A stretch of 64,000 nucleotides of DNA from the NCBI GenBank assembly GCA_947625815.1, contig CANQPU010000008.1, positions 1 through 64,000 on the forward strand. Reading direction: 5' to 3'. Shown piece by piece: positions 45,147 through 53,501 of this stretch. Every line of letters begins with the position of its first letter. The first letter of the stretch is position 1. A program made the translations under genes and the position numbers. This DNA is from an uncultured Oscillospiraceae bacterium. Its GTDB lineage: Bacteria > Bacillota > Clostridia > Oscillospirales > Oscillospiraceae. The notes under the pieces are model-generated. The model was not told the DNA's origin. It worked only from the letters and a program-made list of their open reading frames with translations, and did no database searches.

Positions 45147-45947
45147 ATGGGCGAGCTCACAGGAAAAACAGTCATCATCACCGGAGGAGGCCGCGCGGCC
45201 CTGAAGGACGGCTCGGCCGGCTCCATCGGCTACGGCATAGCCATCGCCTTCGCCAAGGAGGGGGCCAACCTGGTCCTCACGGGCCGGAACGTGAAAAAGC
45301 TCACGGACGCCAAGGAGGAGCTGGAGAGGCTCTACGCCGTCCGCGTCCTGCCGGTCCAGGCGGACATCAGCGCCGGGGCGGACAATGAGGCCACGGTGAA
45401 GCGGGTGGTGGACGGGACAGTCGCGCAGTTCGGCCGCATCGACGTGCTCATCAACAACGCCCAGGCCTCGGCCTCCGGCGTGACGCTGGCCGACCACACC
45501 ACCGAGCAGTTCGATCTGGCCCTCTACTCCGGGCTTTACAGCGCCTTCTATTACATGAGGGCCTGCTATCCGTTTTTGAAGGAGACCCGGGGGAGCGTCA
45601 TCAACTTCGCCTCCGGCGCGGGGCTCTTCGGCAATTACGGCCAGTGCGCCTACGCCGCCGCCAAGGAGGGCATCCGGGGCCTGTCCCGGGTGGCCGCCAC
45701 CGAGTGGGGAAAGGACGGCATCAACGTCAACGTCATCTGCCCGCTGGCCTGGACGGCCCAGCTGGAGAGCTTCCGGGACTCCTACCCCGATGCCTTCAAG
45801 GCCAACGTCCACATGCCGCCCATGGGCCACTACGGCGACCCCGAGACGGAGATCGGCCGGGTGTGCGTTCGGCTCGCCACCGAGGATTTCAAATACCTCT
45901 CGGGCGAGACGCTCACCCTGGAGGGCGGCATGGGCTTAAGACCGTAA
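45147..45947 (+). CDS. Short-chain dehydrogenase/reductase
   Basis: A 266-residue Rossmann-fold oxidoreductase of the SDR family. The dinucleotide motif is unusual: TGGGRAALKDGSAGSIGYGIA, with about nine residues inserted between the glycines and an end like enoyl-ACP reductases. The catalytic set is classical (INFASG for Ser, YAAAK for Tyr and Lys), unlike FabI. NNAQ and VNVICPLAW are also present. It could act on an acyl or sugar substrate. The ATG follows GGGAGG. Same transcription unit as mreB and the HAD gene. Confidence 0.83.
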   Translation: MGELTGKTVIITGGGRAALKDGSAGSIGYGIAIAFAKEGANLVLTGRNVKKLTDAKEELERLYAVRVLPVQADISAGADNEATVKRVVDGTVAQFGRIDVLINNAQASASGVTLADHTTEQFDLALYSGLYSAFYYMRACYPFLKETRGSVINFASGAGLFGNYGQCAYAAAKEGIRGLSRVAATEWGKDGINVNVICPLAWTAQLESFRDSYPDAFKANVHMPPMGHYGDPETEIGRVCVRLATEDFKYLSGETLTLEGGMGLRP

Positions 45948-45973
45948 AAAAACCTTCCGGGGGCCGAGGCCAT

Positions 45974-46006
45974 AAAAAATCTTCCGGGGGCCGAGGCCCC
46001 CGGAAG
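45974..46006 (-). terminator. Terminator of the CBS protein gene, part of a tandem duplication
   Basis: On the minus strand, a perfect 12-base stem CTTCCGGGGGCC with its complement is followed by six T residues. The unit of A-run plus CTTCCGGGGGCCGAGGCC occurs twice in a row (45947-45971 and 45974-45998), but only the second copy has the completing arm. Confidence 0.85.
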
Positions 46007-46015
46007 GGATCTGAT

Positions 46016-46444
46016 TCAACGCATTCGCAGGTTCTCCGAGATCTGGGTCAGCGCCCGACCGGACTCGTCGTTCAGCAGGGCCACCTTCGCCATATCCCCG
46101 AGGCTCACGATGCCCACCAGCCGGCCGCCCTCCGTGACAGGGAGCCTCCGCACCTGGGCGGAGCCCATGAGCTCGCCGGCCCGTCCGGCGTCGTCGCCGG
46201 GGTTCACGGTGACCAGGCTGCGGGTCATGATCTCCCCCACGCTGGTCTCCCGGGGACTCCTGTCGGTGGCCACACACCGGAGAACGATGTCCCGGTCCGT
46301 GACCATCCCCCTCAGGGCCCCGGACCCGTCGCAGACGGGCAGGGAGCCCACATTGTGGCGGCTCAGGAGACGCGAGGCCAGGGCCACGGACTCGTCCTCG
46401 GAGATGGACACCACGGAATCGTTCATAATGTCGGATACCTTCAT
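46016..46444 (-). CDS. CBS-domain pair protein
   Basis: A 142-residue protein made of two CBS domains: VSDIMNDSVVSISEDESVALASRLLSRHNVGSLPV...GMVTDRDIVLR and VGEIMTRSLVTVNPGDDAGRAGELMGSAQVRRLPV...GIVSLGDMAKVAL. Such pairs bind adenine nucleotides and regulate other proteins; the partner is unknown. Like stress-induced CBS proteins, it stands alone. It is convergent with the SDR gene and divergent from tadA. Confidence 0.9.
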   Translation of the reverse strand: MKVSDIMNDSVVSISEDESVALASRLLSRHNVGSLPVCDGSGALRGMVTDRDIVLRCVATDRSPRETSVGEIMTRSLVTVNPGDDAGRAGELMGSAQVRRLPVTEGGRLVGIVSLGDMAKVALLNDESGRALTQISENLRMR

Positions 46445-46517
46445 TGCAACCCCTCCCGGTTTCGTTTGAAGGTATTATCGCCCAAGGACAGGGATTTTAT
46501 ACCGCAAAGGAGGATCC

Positions 46518-46961
46518 ATGACCCGGGAATTTTACATGCGCGAGGCGCTGGAGCTCGCCCGTCAGGCCGCCGAGGCCGGCGAAACGCCGGTGGGGGCTGT
46601 GGTGGTGGACGGCGCCGGGAACATCGTGGGCCGGGGCCGCAACCGCACCGAGGAGAGGGACGCCACGGCCCACGCCGAGGTGGAGGCCATCCGGGACGCT
46701 TCCCGAAATCTGGGCGCCCGGAGGCTGGACGGGTGCGCCCTTTTTGTCACCATGGAGCCCTGCCCCATGTGCGCCGGGGCGGTCTACAACGCGCGCCTCT
46801 CCGCCGTCTGCTACGGCGTGAAGGACCCCCGGGCCGGCGCCTGCGGGGGTCTCTTCAACCTCTTCATGGAGCCGCTGGACCGAAAGGTAAAGGTCTACGG
46901 CGGCGTGCTGGAGGGGGAGTGCCGGCAGATCCTGACGGATTTCTTTCAGGAAAAACGGTAA
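46518..46961 (+). CDS. tadA: tRNA-specific adenosine deaminase
   Basis: Zinc enzyme of 147 residues that converts the wobble A34 of tRNA-Arg(ACG) to inosine. The signature AHAEVEAI supplies the zinc His and catalytic Glu, and PCPMCAGA supplies two zinc Cys. YGVKDPRAGACG and the C-terminal segment fit the TadA group. The ATG follows AAAGGAGG. Confidence 0.95.
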   Translation: MTREFYMREALELARQAAEAGETPVGAVVVDGAGNIVGRGRNRTEERDATAHAEVEAIRDASRNLGARRLDGCALFVTMEPCPMCAGAVYNARLSAVCYGVKDPRAGACGGLFNLFMEPLDRKVKVYGGVLEGECRQILTDFFQEKR

Positions 46962-46982
46962 AGAGCGGACTTTTGAAAAAAG

Positions 46983-47016
46983 AAAAAGAGGAAGCCGCGG
47001 GGCTTCCTCTTTTTTT
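46983..47016. terminator. Bidirectional terminator between tadA and thrS
   Basis: AAAAAGAGGAAGCC and GGCTTCCTCTTTTT form a 14-base stem with a short loop, with an extra T-run on the plus strand and A-run (T-run on minus) on the left. It can end both convergent genes. Confidence 0.9.
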
Positions 47017-47021
47017 CGCTG

Positions 47022-48779
47022 TCAGATGAGGTTCTCCCTCGACCGGGTCTTGATCTCCTCCATGAGCTTTGCGGTGAAGTCGTCGAAGGGCATGGCGCCC
47101 TTGTCGCCGTCCAAAGTGCGGACGGCCACGGCACCGGTCTCAGCCTCCTTGTCGCCGACGACCAGCAGATACGGGATCTTCTGGGCCCGGGCCTCCACGA
47201 TCTTCTTGCCCAGCTTCTCGTTGCGCAGGTCGGCCTCGGCCCGGACGCCCAGGGCGTCCAGCCTGCGCGAGAGCTGGGTGGCGTATTCGTCGGTGCGGCC
47301 GGTGATGGTGAGGATCCGCACCTGCACGGGGGCCAGCCACGTGGGGAAGGCGCCGGCGAAGTGCTCGGTGATGACGCCGATGAAGCGCTCGATGGAGCCC
47401 AGGACGACCCGGTGGATCATGACGGGGCGGTGCTTCGCGCCGTCCTCGCCGGTGTACTCCAGCTCAAACCGCTCGGGGAGCTGGGAGTCCAGCTGGATGG
47501 TGCCGCACTGCCAGGTCCGGCCCAGGGAGTCGGCCAGGTGGAAGTCCAGCTTGGGGCCGTAGAAGGCGCCGTCGCCCTCGTTAACGGTGAAGGTCTTGCC
47601 CATGGCGGTGATGGCGGCCTTCAAAATCTCCTGGTTGCGCTCCCACTCCTCCACGGAGCCGATGTGGTCCTCCGGCATGGTACTGAGCTCGATCTCATAG
47701 GAGAGGCCGAAGACGGAATAGACCTCGTCAAAGAGCCGCACCGTCTCCTGGATGACGTCCTGCATCTGCTCCCGGGTCATGAAGACGTGGGCGTCGTCCT
47801 GGGTGAAGCAGCGGACCCGGAAAAGGCCGTGGAGCGCGCCGGAGAGCTCGTGGCGGTGGACCAGACCCAGCTCGCCCACCCGCAGGGGCAGATCCCGGTA
47901 GGAGTGGGGCTCGGACTTGTAGACCAGCATCCCGCCGGGGCAGTTCATGGGCTTGATGGCGTAGTCCTCGTCGTCGATGACGGTGGTGTACATGTTCTGC
48001 TTGTAGTGGTCCCAGTGGCCGGAGCGCTCCCAGAGCTTGCGGTTGAGGATAATGGGGGTGGAGATCTCCACGTAGCCGTATTTCTTGTGGACCTCCCGCC
48101 AATATTCCAGAAGCGTGTTGCGCAGGACCATGCCCTTTGGAAGGAAGAAGGGGAAGCCGGGGCCCTCGTCCCGGAGCATGAAGAGACCCAGCTCTTTTCC
48201 TAATTTCCGGTGGTCCCGGCGCTTGGCCTCCTCGATGCGGGCAAGGTACGCGTCCAGCTCCTCCTTTTTGGGGAAGGCCACGCCGTAGATGCGCTGCAAG
48301 GTCTCCCGGTTGGAGTCGCCCCGCCAGTAGGCGGCGTTGCAGGCGGTGAGCTTCAAAGCGTTGCCCTTGACCCGGCCGGTGGAGTCCAGGTGGGGCCCGG
48401 CGCACAGGTCTGTGAACTCGCCCTGCTTATAAAAGCTGATGACGGCGTCCGCGGGCAGGTCGTTGATGAGCTCGATCTTGTAGGGCTCGCCGGCCATGAG
48501 CGCCAAAGCCTCCTCCCGGGGCAGCTCGAAGCGCTCGATCTTCAGCTTCTCCTTGCAGATCTTGCGCATCTCCGCCTCGATCTGCTCTAAATGCTCCGGG
48601 GTGAAGGCGAAGGGGGCGTCCAGATCGTAGTACCAGCCCTCGTCGATGGCGGGGCCGATGGCCAGCTTCACCTCCGGCCACAGGCGCTTGACGGCCTGGG
48701 CCATGATGTGGGAGCAGGAGTGCCAGTAGGTGTGGCGGTATTCGGGGTTTTCAAAGGTGTACAGATTTTCTTCGGACAT
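47022..48779 (-). CDS. thrS: Threonyl-tRNA synthetase without TGS domain
   Basis: Class II synthetase of 585 residues. It begins directly with the editing domain, whose HxxxH pair is H20/H24 in WHSCSHIMAQA. The usual N-terminal TGS domain (about 60 residues) is missing; the full family length is about 640. The catalytic core has motif 2 (FRVRCFTQDDAHVF), zinc Cys in NCPGGM, and motif 3 (PVMIHRVVLGSIERF), then the anticodon-binding domain. The start is fixed by CAGGAGG seven bases before the ATG. It is controlled by a threonine T-box. Confidence 0.95.
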   Translation of the reverse strand: MSEENLYTFENPEYRHTYWHSCSHIMAQAVKRLWPEVKLAIGPAIDEGWYYDLDAPFAFTPEHLEQIEAEMRKICKEKLKIERFELPREEALALMAGEPYKIELINDLPADAVISFYKQGEFTDLCAGPHLDSTGRVKGNALKLTACNAAYWRGDSNRETLQRIYGVAFPKKEELDAYLARIEEAKRRDHRKLGKELGLFMLRDEGPGFPFFLPKGMVLRNTLLEYWREVHKKYGYVEISTPIILNRKLWERSGHWDHYKQNMYTTVIDDEDYAIKPMNCPGGMLVYKSEPHSYRDLPLRVGELGLVHRHELSGALHGLFRVRCFTQDDAHVFMTREQMQDVIQETVRLFDEVYSVFGLSYEIELSTMPEDHIGSVEEWERNQEILKAAITAMGKTFTVNEGDGAFYGPKLDFHLADSLGRTWQCGTIQLDSQLPERFELEYTGEDGAKHRPVMIHRVVLGSIERFIGVITEHFAGAFPTWLAPVQVRILTITGRTDEYATQLSRRLDALGVRAEADLRNEKLGKKIVEARAQKIPYLLVVGDKEAETGAVAVRTLDGDKGAMPFDDFTAKLMEEIKTRSRENLI

Positions 48780-48815
48780 GGTTTTTCCTCCTGTTCGTTT
48801 TGGGGGAGGGCAAAG

Positions 48816-49040
48816 AAAAAGGCCCCGCCCCTGGGATTCAGGGGTGAGGCGCGATACGCTCCACGGTTCCACCCTGCTTACGGAATGATCCGTCGCTTTG
48901 TGTCCGCTGTAACGGGCTGCCCGTCCCGGTCCTCCCGGGCGGCTCCGGAGCGGTCTCCCCGTCCTCCCCGCAGGGCGCTTCCACCAAACGCGCCCCTCTC
49001 TGCGCGGCCTGAACGGTTCGTTCTCCATCATCGCCGATTT
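48816..49040 (-). promoter_or_regulatory. T-box leader, threonine-specific
   Basis: On the minus strand the leader contains an AGAGAG element, the T-box AGGGTGGAACCGTG near 48880-48867, and a terminator stem (about 48852-48821) followed by five T residues. In the specifier region, GGGGAGACCGCTCC presents ACC (48954-48952), a threonine codon, which fits thrS. The stem limits are approximate. Confidence 0.92.
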
Positions 49041-49046
49041 GAGGAC

Positions 49047-49075
49047 AGTGTATCACCGGGACATCCCGTTGTCAA
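49047..49075 (-). promoter_or_regulatory. Sigma-A promoter of the thrS T-box operon
   Basis: Perfect TTGACA (49075-49070) and TACACT (49052-49047) with a 17-base spacer on the minus strand, just before the T-box leader. Confidence 0.85.
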
Positions 49076-49216
49076 GGAGAAATTGCGTTTTCCCAAAATT
49101 CCCGGCGGGCCCGGCGTTTTCACAAAAAATTTCCTTTTCGTGTATAAGCTCCCTTAAACGCGGGCATCATACCCCCGTAAAGGAACGCGGGGCGACCCGC
49201 GGATGGGAGGATATTG

Positions 49217-50050
49217 ATGCACGAGAAGAAAAGCTTTTCGACGCGTGTTGACGAGTTCCTCGGCGGAAAGGGCTTTTACATAGTCCTTTTCCTGTGTATC
49301 GCCGTGATCGGCGTATCGGCGTGGCTGCTGCTGTTTTCGCGGTTCTCGCCGCTGGCGCCCGACGATGAGGGGGACTATGTGAACACCATGAGCGGCACGG
49401 TGACGCCGCAGACATCGCAGACGCCGGAGGATCCCGGCCCTGCGGACACCGACCCGGGGTCCGAGCACATCCCGCCCGAGGACGGGCTGACGCCCGCGCC
49501 CAACGAGCCCAAGAAGGATGCCGGGGCCCTGACCGTACAGGATCCGCCCGGGAAAGCGGACGTCACGCCCGAGCAGGAGGAGCCCGACAAGTCCGACGGG
49601 GACGAGCCCGCGCCGGGCGCGGCGATGAGCCCGGGGGACCTGACCTTCGTATGGCCCGTCAGCGGAGAGGTGACGGCGGAGTATTCGCCCCGGGACCTGA
49701 TCTACAACCGCACAATGGGCGACTGGCGCACCCATGACGGCATCGACATCGCCGCCCGCAAGGGGACGAAGGTCCTGAGCTGCGCCAACGGCACGGTGGT
49801 CAGGGTCTACACCGACGACCTCTACGGCACCACGGTGGTGATCGACCACGGCGCCGGGGTGGTCAGCACCTGCTCCAATCTGGCCGGGGAGCCCACCGTC
49901 AAGGAGGGCGACGCCGTGACCATGAGCTCCGTCATCGGCTCCGTGGGCAGCACGGCCCTGGGCGAGACCAACGAGGCGCCCCACCTGCACTTTTCCATGA
50001 CCGTGAACGGCGAGACCGCCGATCCGACCCAGTATCTGCCAAGAAGATAA
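49217..50050 (+). CDS. M23 (LytM) peptidase-like protein, SpoIIQ-like
   Basis: A 277-residue protein with one N-terminal membrane helix (about 20-41), an acidic Pro-rich linker (45-140) and a C-terminal LytM domain. The zinc ligands are present: H173 and D177 in HDGIDIA, and H258 in HLHFS with H256 beside it, so it may be active as a peptidoglycan endopeptidase. Membrane anchor plus LytM is the layout of SpoIIQ, which joins SpoIIIAH across the forespore septum. Clostridial SpoIIQ often keeps the catalytic residues. No spoIIIA genes are near, so the name is tentative. Confidence 0.8.
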   Translation: MHEKKSFSTRVDEFLGGKGFYIVLFLCIAVIGVSAWLLLFSRFSPLAPDDEGDYVNTMSGTVTPQTSQTPEDPGPADTDPGSEHIPPEDGLTPAPNEPKKDAGALTVQDPPGKADVTPEQEEPDKSDGDEPAPGAAMSPGDLTFVWPVSGEVTAEYSPRDLIYNRTMGDWRTHDGIDIAARKGTKVLSCANGTVVRVYTDDLYGTTVVIDHGAGVVSTCSNLAGEPTVKEGDAVTMSSVIGSVGSTALGETNEAPHLHFSMTVNGETADPTQYLPRR

Positions 50051-50054
50051 AGGA

Positions 50055-50086
50055 TGCCGGCCGGGGCCCTTTGGCCCCGACCGGCA
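50055..50086. terminator. Hairpin between convergent genes
   Basis: A long stem TGCCGG..CGGGGCC with GGCCCCG..CCGGCA has one mismatch on each side. T-runs are weak on both strands (CTTTAT, CCTTTATCTT), so termination efficiency is uncertain. Confidence 0.55.
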
Positions 50087-50125
50087 AAGTCTTTATAGGG
50101 GGGTCCCGCCGTTTCCGCGGGGAGG

Positions 50126-50845
50126 TCAGCCGATGGTCACCGAGATGGATACATAGTTGATGATCATATGGAGGAACACCGGCGCCCAGACGGTGCGGGA
50201 GTGGGAGTAGACCCAGCCCAGGACGATGCCCGCGGGGGCGTATTGCAAGAGGTAGAGGAGCATGGAGGGGGAGAAGTTGAGGACGATGTCCTGCCAGAGG
50301 TGGTAGAAGGAGAAGAAGAGGGTGGACACCAGGTAGGCCAGCAGGACATTTTTGCGGTGGAGCGTCCCGAAGACCACGCCGCGGAACAGAGTCTCCTCCA
50401 CCACCGGGGCCAGCAGGACGCCGATGACCACCATCCTGTTGGGGTTGAGCTTTGTGATCTGATTGACGGCGGCGGTGTTGGGGTTGGTCAGGTCGCTGAG
50501 GAAGAAGCTCAGGAGAAAATTCACCAGCCCCGACAGGAAGATATACGCCACAAAGCCCACCAGCACGGCGACCACCGTGTCCATGAAGCTCCCGCACATA
50601 TCGGCGAAGGACTCCTTTAAAAAGTGGAAGAGGAAGCCCAGCAGGAAGAAGAAGCCCACGGCGTAGTAGAGCAGATTGAGCCACGTGGAGCCGAGCTGAA
50701 AGCCCAGCGCCGGGAAGACGTGGACGTTGAGGGCGGAGAGGATGAAGGGCATGGCGAAGACGTGGACGAACACATACATCCAGCCCACGATGCACTCCAC
50801 CTGATTCATGGGGTGGCGGAAACCGCCGGTTCTTTTCGCTGTCAT
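50126..50845 (-). CDS. CPBP-family intramembrane metalloprotease
   Basis: A 239-residue membrane protein with about seven helices and the CPBP (Abi/CAAX-protease-like) motifs: EETLFRG with E150, E151 and R155, FSFYHL with H182, and FLHMIIN with H226. These residues should form the metal site in the membrane. Substrate unknown; family members are linked to bacteriocin immunity and protein processing. Its start overlaps the mutS stop (ATGA), so it is the third gene of the miaB-mutS unit. Confidence 0.87.
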   Translation of the reverse strand: MTAKRTGGFRHPMNQVECIVGWMYVFVHVFAMPFILSALNVHVFPALGFQLGSTWLNLLYYAVGFFFLLGFLFHFLKESFADMCGSFMDTVVAVLVGFVAYIFLSGLVNFLLSFFLSDLTNPNTAAVNQITKLNPNRMVVIGVLLAPVVEETLFRGVVFGTLHRKNVLLAYLVSTLFFSFYHLWQDIVLNFSPSMLLYLLQYAPAGIVLGWVYSHSRTVWAPVFLHMIINYVSISVTIG

Positions 50846-53499
50846 TGGTCAACCTTCTTTTTCAGTTCAAATAGGAGGTTCAGCGCCTCCAGGGGGGTGA
50901 TGGTGTTGAGATCCACGCTCCGCAGGGCCCGGGTGATCTCATCCCCGGCCATGGACTCGAGGGACACCTGCTCCATCCGGTCCTCCTCGGCCTGTACGGG
51001 CTTTACGGGCCCGCCGGACGGGGTCCCGGCCACAAGGCCGGCCAGGATGGCGCGGGCCCGGCGGATCACGTTCTCCGGGACGCCGGCCAGCTTGGCCACC
51101 TCCACCCCGTAGCTGTCGTCCGCGCCGCCGGGGACGATCTTCCGGAGGAAGATGATGTCGTCGCCCCGCTTCTTGGCAGTGATGTTGTAGTTTTTGACGC
51201 CGGGGATGGCGCCCTCCAGCTCCGTCAGCTCATGGTAGTGGGTGGCGAACATGGTCTTGGCCCCCAGCTTCCGCTTGTCGGCGCAGTGCTCCAGCACCGC
51301 CCGGGCCACGGCCAGGCCGTCGTAGGTGGAGGTGCCGCGGCCGATCTCGTCCAGGATCAGCAGGGACCGGTTCGTGGCGTTTTTCAGGATGTCCGCCACC
51401 TCGCTCATCTCCACCATGAAGGTGGACATGCCGCCCGAGAGGTCGTCGGAGGCGCCGATGCGGGTGAAGACCCGGTCCACGATGCCGATGCGGGCCGACC
51501 TGGCCGGCACGAAGGAGCCCATCTGGGCCATGAGGACGATGAGCGCCGTCTGGCGCATGTAGGTGGACTTGCCGGCCATGTTGGGGCCGGTGATGATGGC
51601 GGTGGCGGCGTCCGCGGTGTCCAGGTGCGTGTCGTTGGGGACGAAGAGGGTGCCCTTCTGCATCTTTTCCACCACCGGGTGGCGGCCGTCCACGATGTCG
51701 ATGCGGCCGTCCGCGGTGATCTCCGGCCTTGTCCAGCCGCTGTCCACCGCGCACTGGGCCAGGGAGCAGAGGACGTCAAGCTCCGCGATGGCGGAGGCCG
51801 TCTCCTGCACTCGGGACACGGCCGCGGCGATCTTTTCGCGAAGCTCGGTGAAGAGCCGGAATTCCAGATCGTTCACCCGCTCCCGGGCGCTGAGCAGCTC
51901 GGACTCCAGGTTCTTGAGCTCCTCGGTGATGAAGCGCTCACAGTTGACCAGCGTCTGCTTGCGGATATAGTCCTCCGGGACGTCCTCAGACTGGGAGCGG
52001 GGGATCTCGATATAGTAGCCGAAGACCTTGTTGTAGCTGACCCGGAGCTTTTTGCCGGTGCGGGCCTTTTCCCGGGCCTCGATGTCCGCCAGGGCCTGCC
52101 GGCTGCCCCCCAGGAGGGAGCGGAGCCGGTCCACCTCCCGGTCAAAGCCGGGGCGGAGGATGCCGCCTTCGCGGATGAGGATGGGAGGGTCGTCGCAGAC
52201 GGTCCTGTCGATCAGGTCCCGCAGATCCGCCAGGCCGTCCATGTCCCGCAGGGCGGAGAGCATGGCCGAGCTCTTGCCGGCCAGGAGCTCCTTCAGGGCC
52301 GGGATGGCGGCGATGGAAACGGACAGGGACAGCAGATCCCGGGGGCTTGCCGTGCCGTAAACGGCCTTGCCGATGATGCGCTCCATGTCGCCCACGGGCT
52401 TTAAGGCCTCCGCCAGCTCCGGGCGGCCCACATTGTCCTCAAAAAGCTCGTTGACGGCGGAGAGCCGCCGGTTGATGGCCGCGGGGGAGAGGAGCGGGCG
52501 CGCCACCCAGGAGCGGATGAGCCGCGCGCCCATGGGGGTGCGGGTCCGGTCCATGGTCCAGAGCAGGCTCCCGCGCTTCTCCTGGGTCCGCAGGGAACGG
52601 ATGAGCTCCAGGTTCCGGAAGGTCTGGGGGTCCAGCTCCATATAGCGCCCCCCGGTGTAGAAATCCAGCTCCCGGATATAGGACATGTCCGTGCGCTGAG
52701 TGTCCAGGATGTAGGAGAGGAGGCCGCCCACCGCCATGACCGTCTGGGGCTCCCCGGCAAGGCCCAGCTCCTCCAGGGAGCCGGCCTTGAACTGCTGGAG
52801 GACCCTGGTGACGCAGGGGGCGTACTCAAAGTGGCTGCCCTCCCCGGCGATGAGGCACTCATAGACCGTCCTGAGCCGGGTCACCAGCTCCTCGTCCTCC
52901 AGCGCCGCGGGGCAGAGAAGGGCCTCCACGGGCAGGTAGCGGGCGATCTCGTTGTAGATGCCGGCGTTCTCGCCGTTGGGCAGGGACCGGGCGGTCATGT
53001 AGCCGGTGGAGACATCGCAGAAGCACACCGCCGCGCCGGCGTGGTCCCGGTAGACGGAGCATATGTAGTTGGCCTGATCGGTGTAGAGCATCTCCGCGTC
53101 CGTCACCGTGCCGGGGGTGATGATGCGCACCACGCCCCGCTGCACCAGCCCCTTGGCGGTGGCGGGGTCCTCCATCTGCTCGCAGATGGCCACCTTGTAG
53201 CCCCGCTGTATGAGCCGCCCGATATAGGCGGCGGAGGAGTGGTAGGGGATGCCGCACATGGGCTCCCGGTCCTCCGGGTTCTCCTTGGAGCGGTCACGGC
53301 TGGTGAGGGCCAGATCCAGCTCCTTCGAGACCGTCCGGGCATCCGCGCCGAACATCTCATAAAAATCGCCCAGACGGAAGAAGAGGATGCAGTCCTGATG
53401 ACCCGTTTTGATGTCGTAATACTGGCGCATCATGGGGGTCATGTCCTCAAATTTCTGGTCGTTCCTGATGACGTAAAGATCCTTGCCGCCGTCCGCCAC
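50842..53499 (-). CDS. mutS: DNA mismatch repair protein MutS
   Basis: Mismatch-recognition ATPase of about 885 residues. The mismatch-binding domain begins TPMMRQYYDIKTGHQDCILFFRLGDFYEMFG, which includes the conserved Phe and Glu of the F-x-E motif. The ATPase has TGPNMAGKSTYMRQ (Walker A), ILDEIGRGTSTYDG (Walker B), and ATHYHELTE. The GTG at 53499 was chosen over a TTG six bases upstream because AGGAGG lies at the right distance. It is two bases from the miaB stop. Confidence 0.96.
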   Translation of the reverse strand: MADGGKDLYVIRNDQKFEDMTPMMRQYYDIKTGHQDCILFFRLGDFYEMFGADARTVSKELDLALTSRDRSKENPEDREPMCGIPYHSSAAYIGRLIQRGYKVAICEQMEDPATAKGLVQRGVVRIITPGTVTDAEMLYTDQANYICSVYRDHAGAAVCFCDVSTGYMTARSLPNGENAGIYNEIARYLPVEALLCPAALEDEELVTRLRTVYECLIAGEGSHFEYAPCVTRVLQQFKAGSLEELGLAGEPQTVMAVGGLLSYILDTQRTDMSYIRELDFYTGGRYMELDPQTFRNLELIRSLRTQEKRGSLLWTMDRTRTPMGARLIRSWVARPLLSPAAINRRLSAVNELFEDNVGRPELAEALKPVGDMERIIGKAVYGTASPRDLLSLSVSIAAIPALKELLAGKSSAMLSALRDMDGLADLRDLIDRTVCDDPPILIREGGILRPGFDREVDRLRSLLGGSRQALADIEAREKARTGKKLRVSYNKVFGYYIEIPRSQSEDVPEDYIRKQTLVNCERFITEELKNLESELLSARERVNDLEFRLFTELREKIAAAVSRVQETASAIAELDVLCSLAQCAVDSGWTRPEITADGRIDIVDGRHPVVEKMQKGTLFVPNDTHLDTADAATAIITGPNMAGKSTYMRQTALIVLMAQMGSFVPARSARIGIVDRVFTRIGASDDLSGGMSTFMVEMSEVADILKNATNRSLLILDEIGRGTSTYDGLAVARAVLEHCADKRKLGAKTMFATHYHELTELEGAIPGVKNYNITAKKRGDDIIFLRKIVPGGADDSYGVEVAKLAGVPENVIRRARAILAGLVAGTPSGGPVKPVQAEEDRMEQVSLESMAGDEITRALRSVDLNTITPLEALNLLFELKKKVDQ

Positions 53500-53501
53500 G
53501 G

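Noticed and set aside
49217-50050. Naming the M23 protein spoIIQ outright
   Set aside because: Topology fits, but LytM domains with one membrane helix are common in other wall enzymes and no sporulation gene is adjacent.
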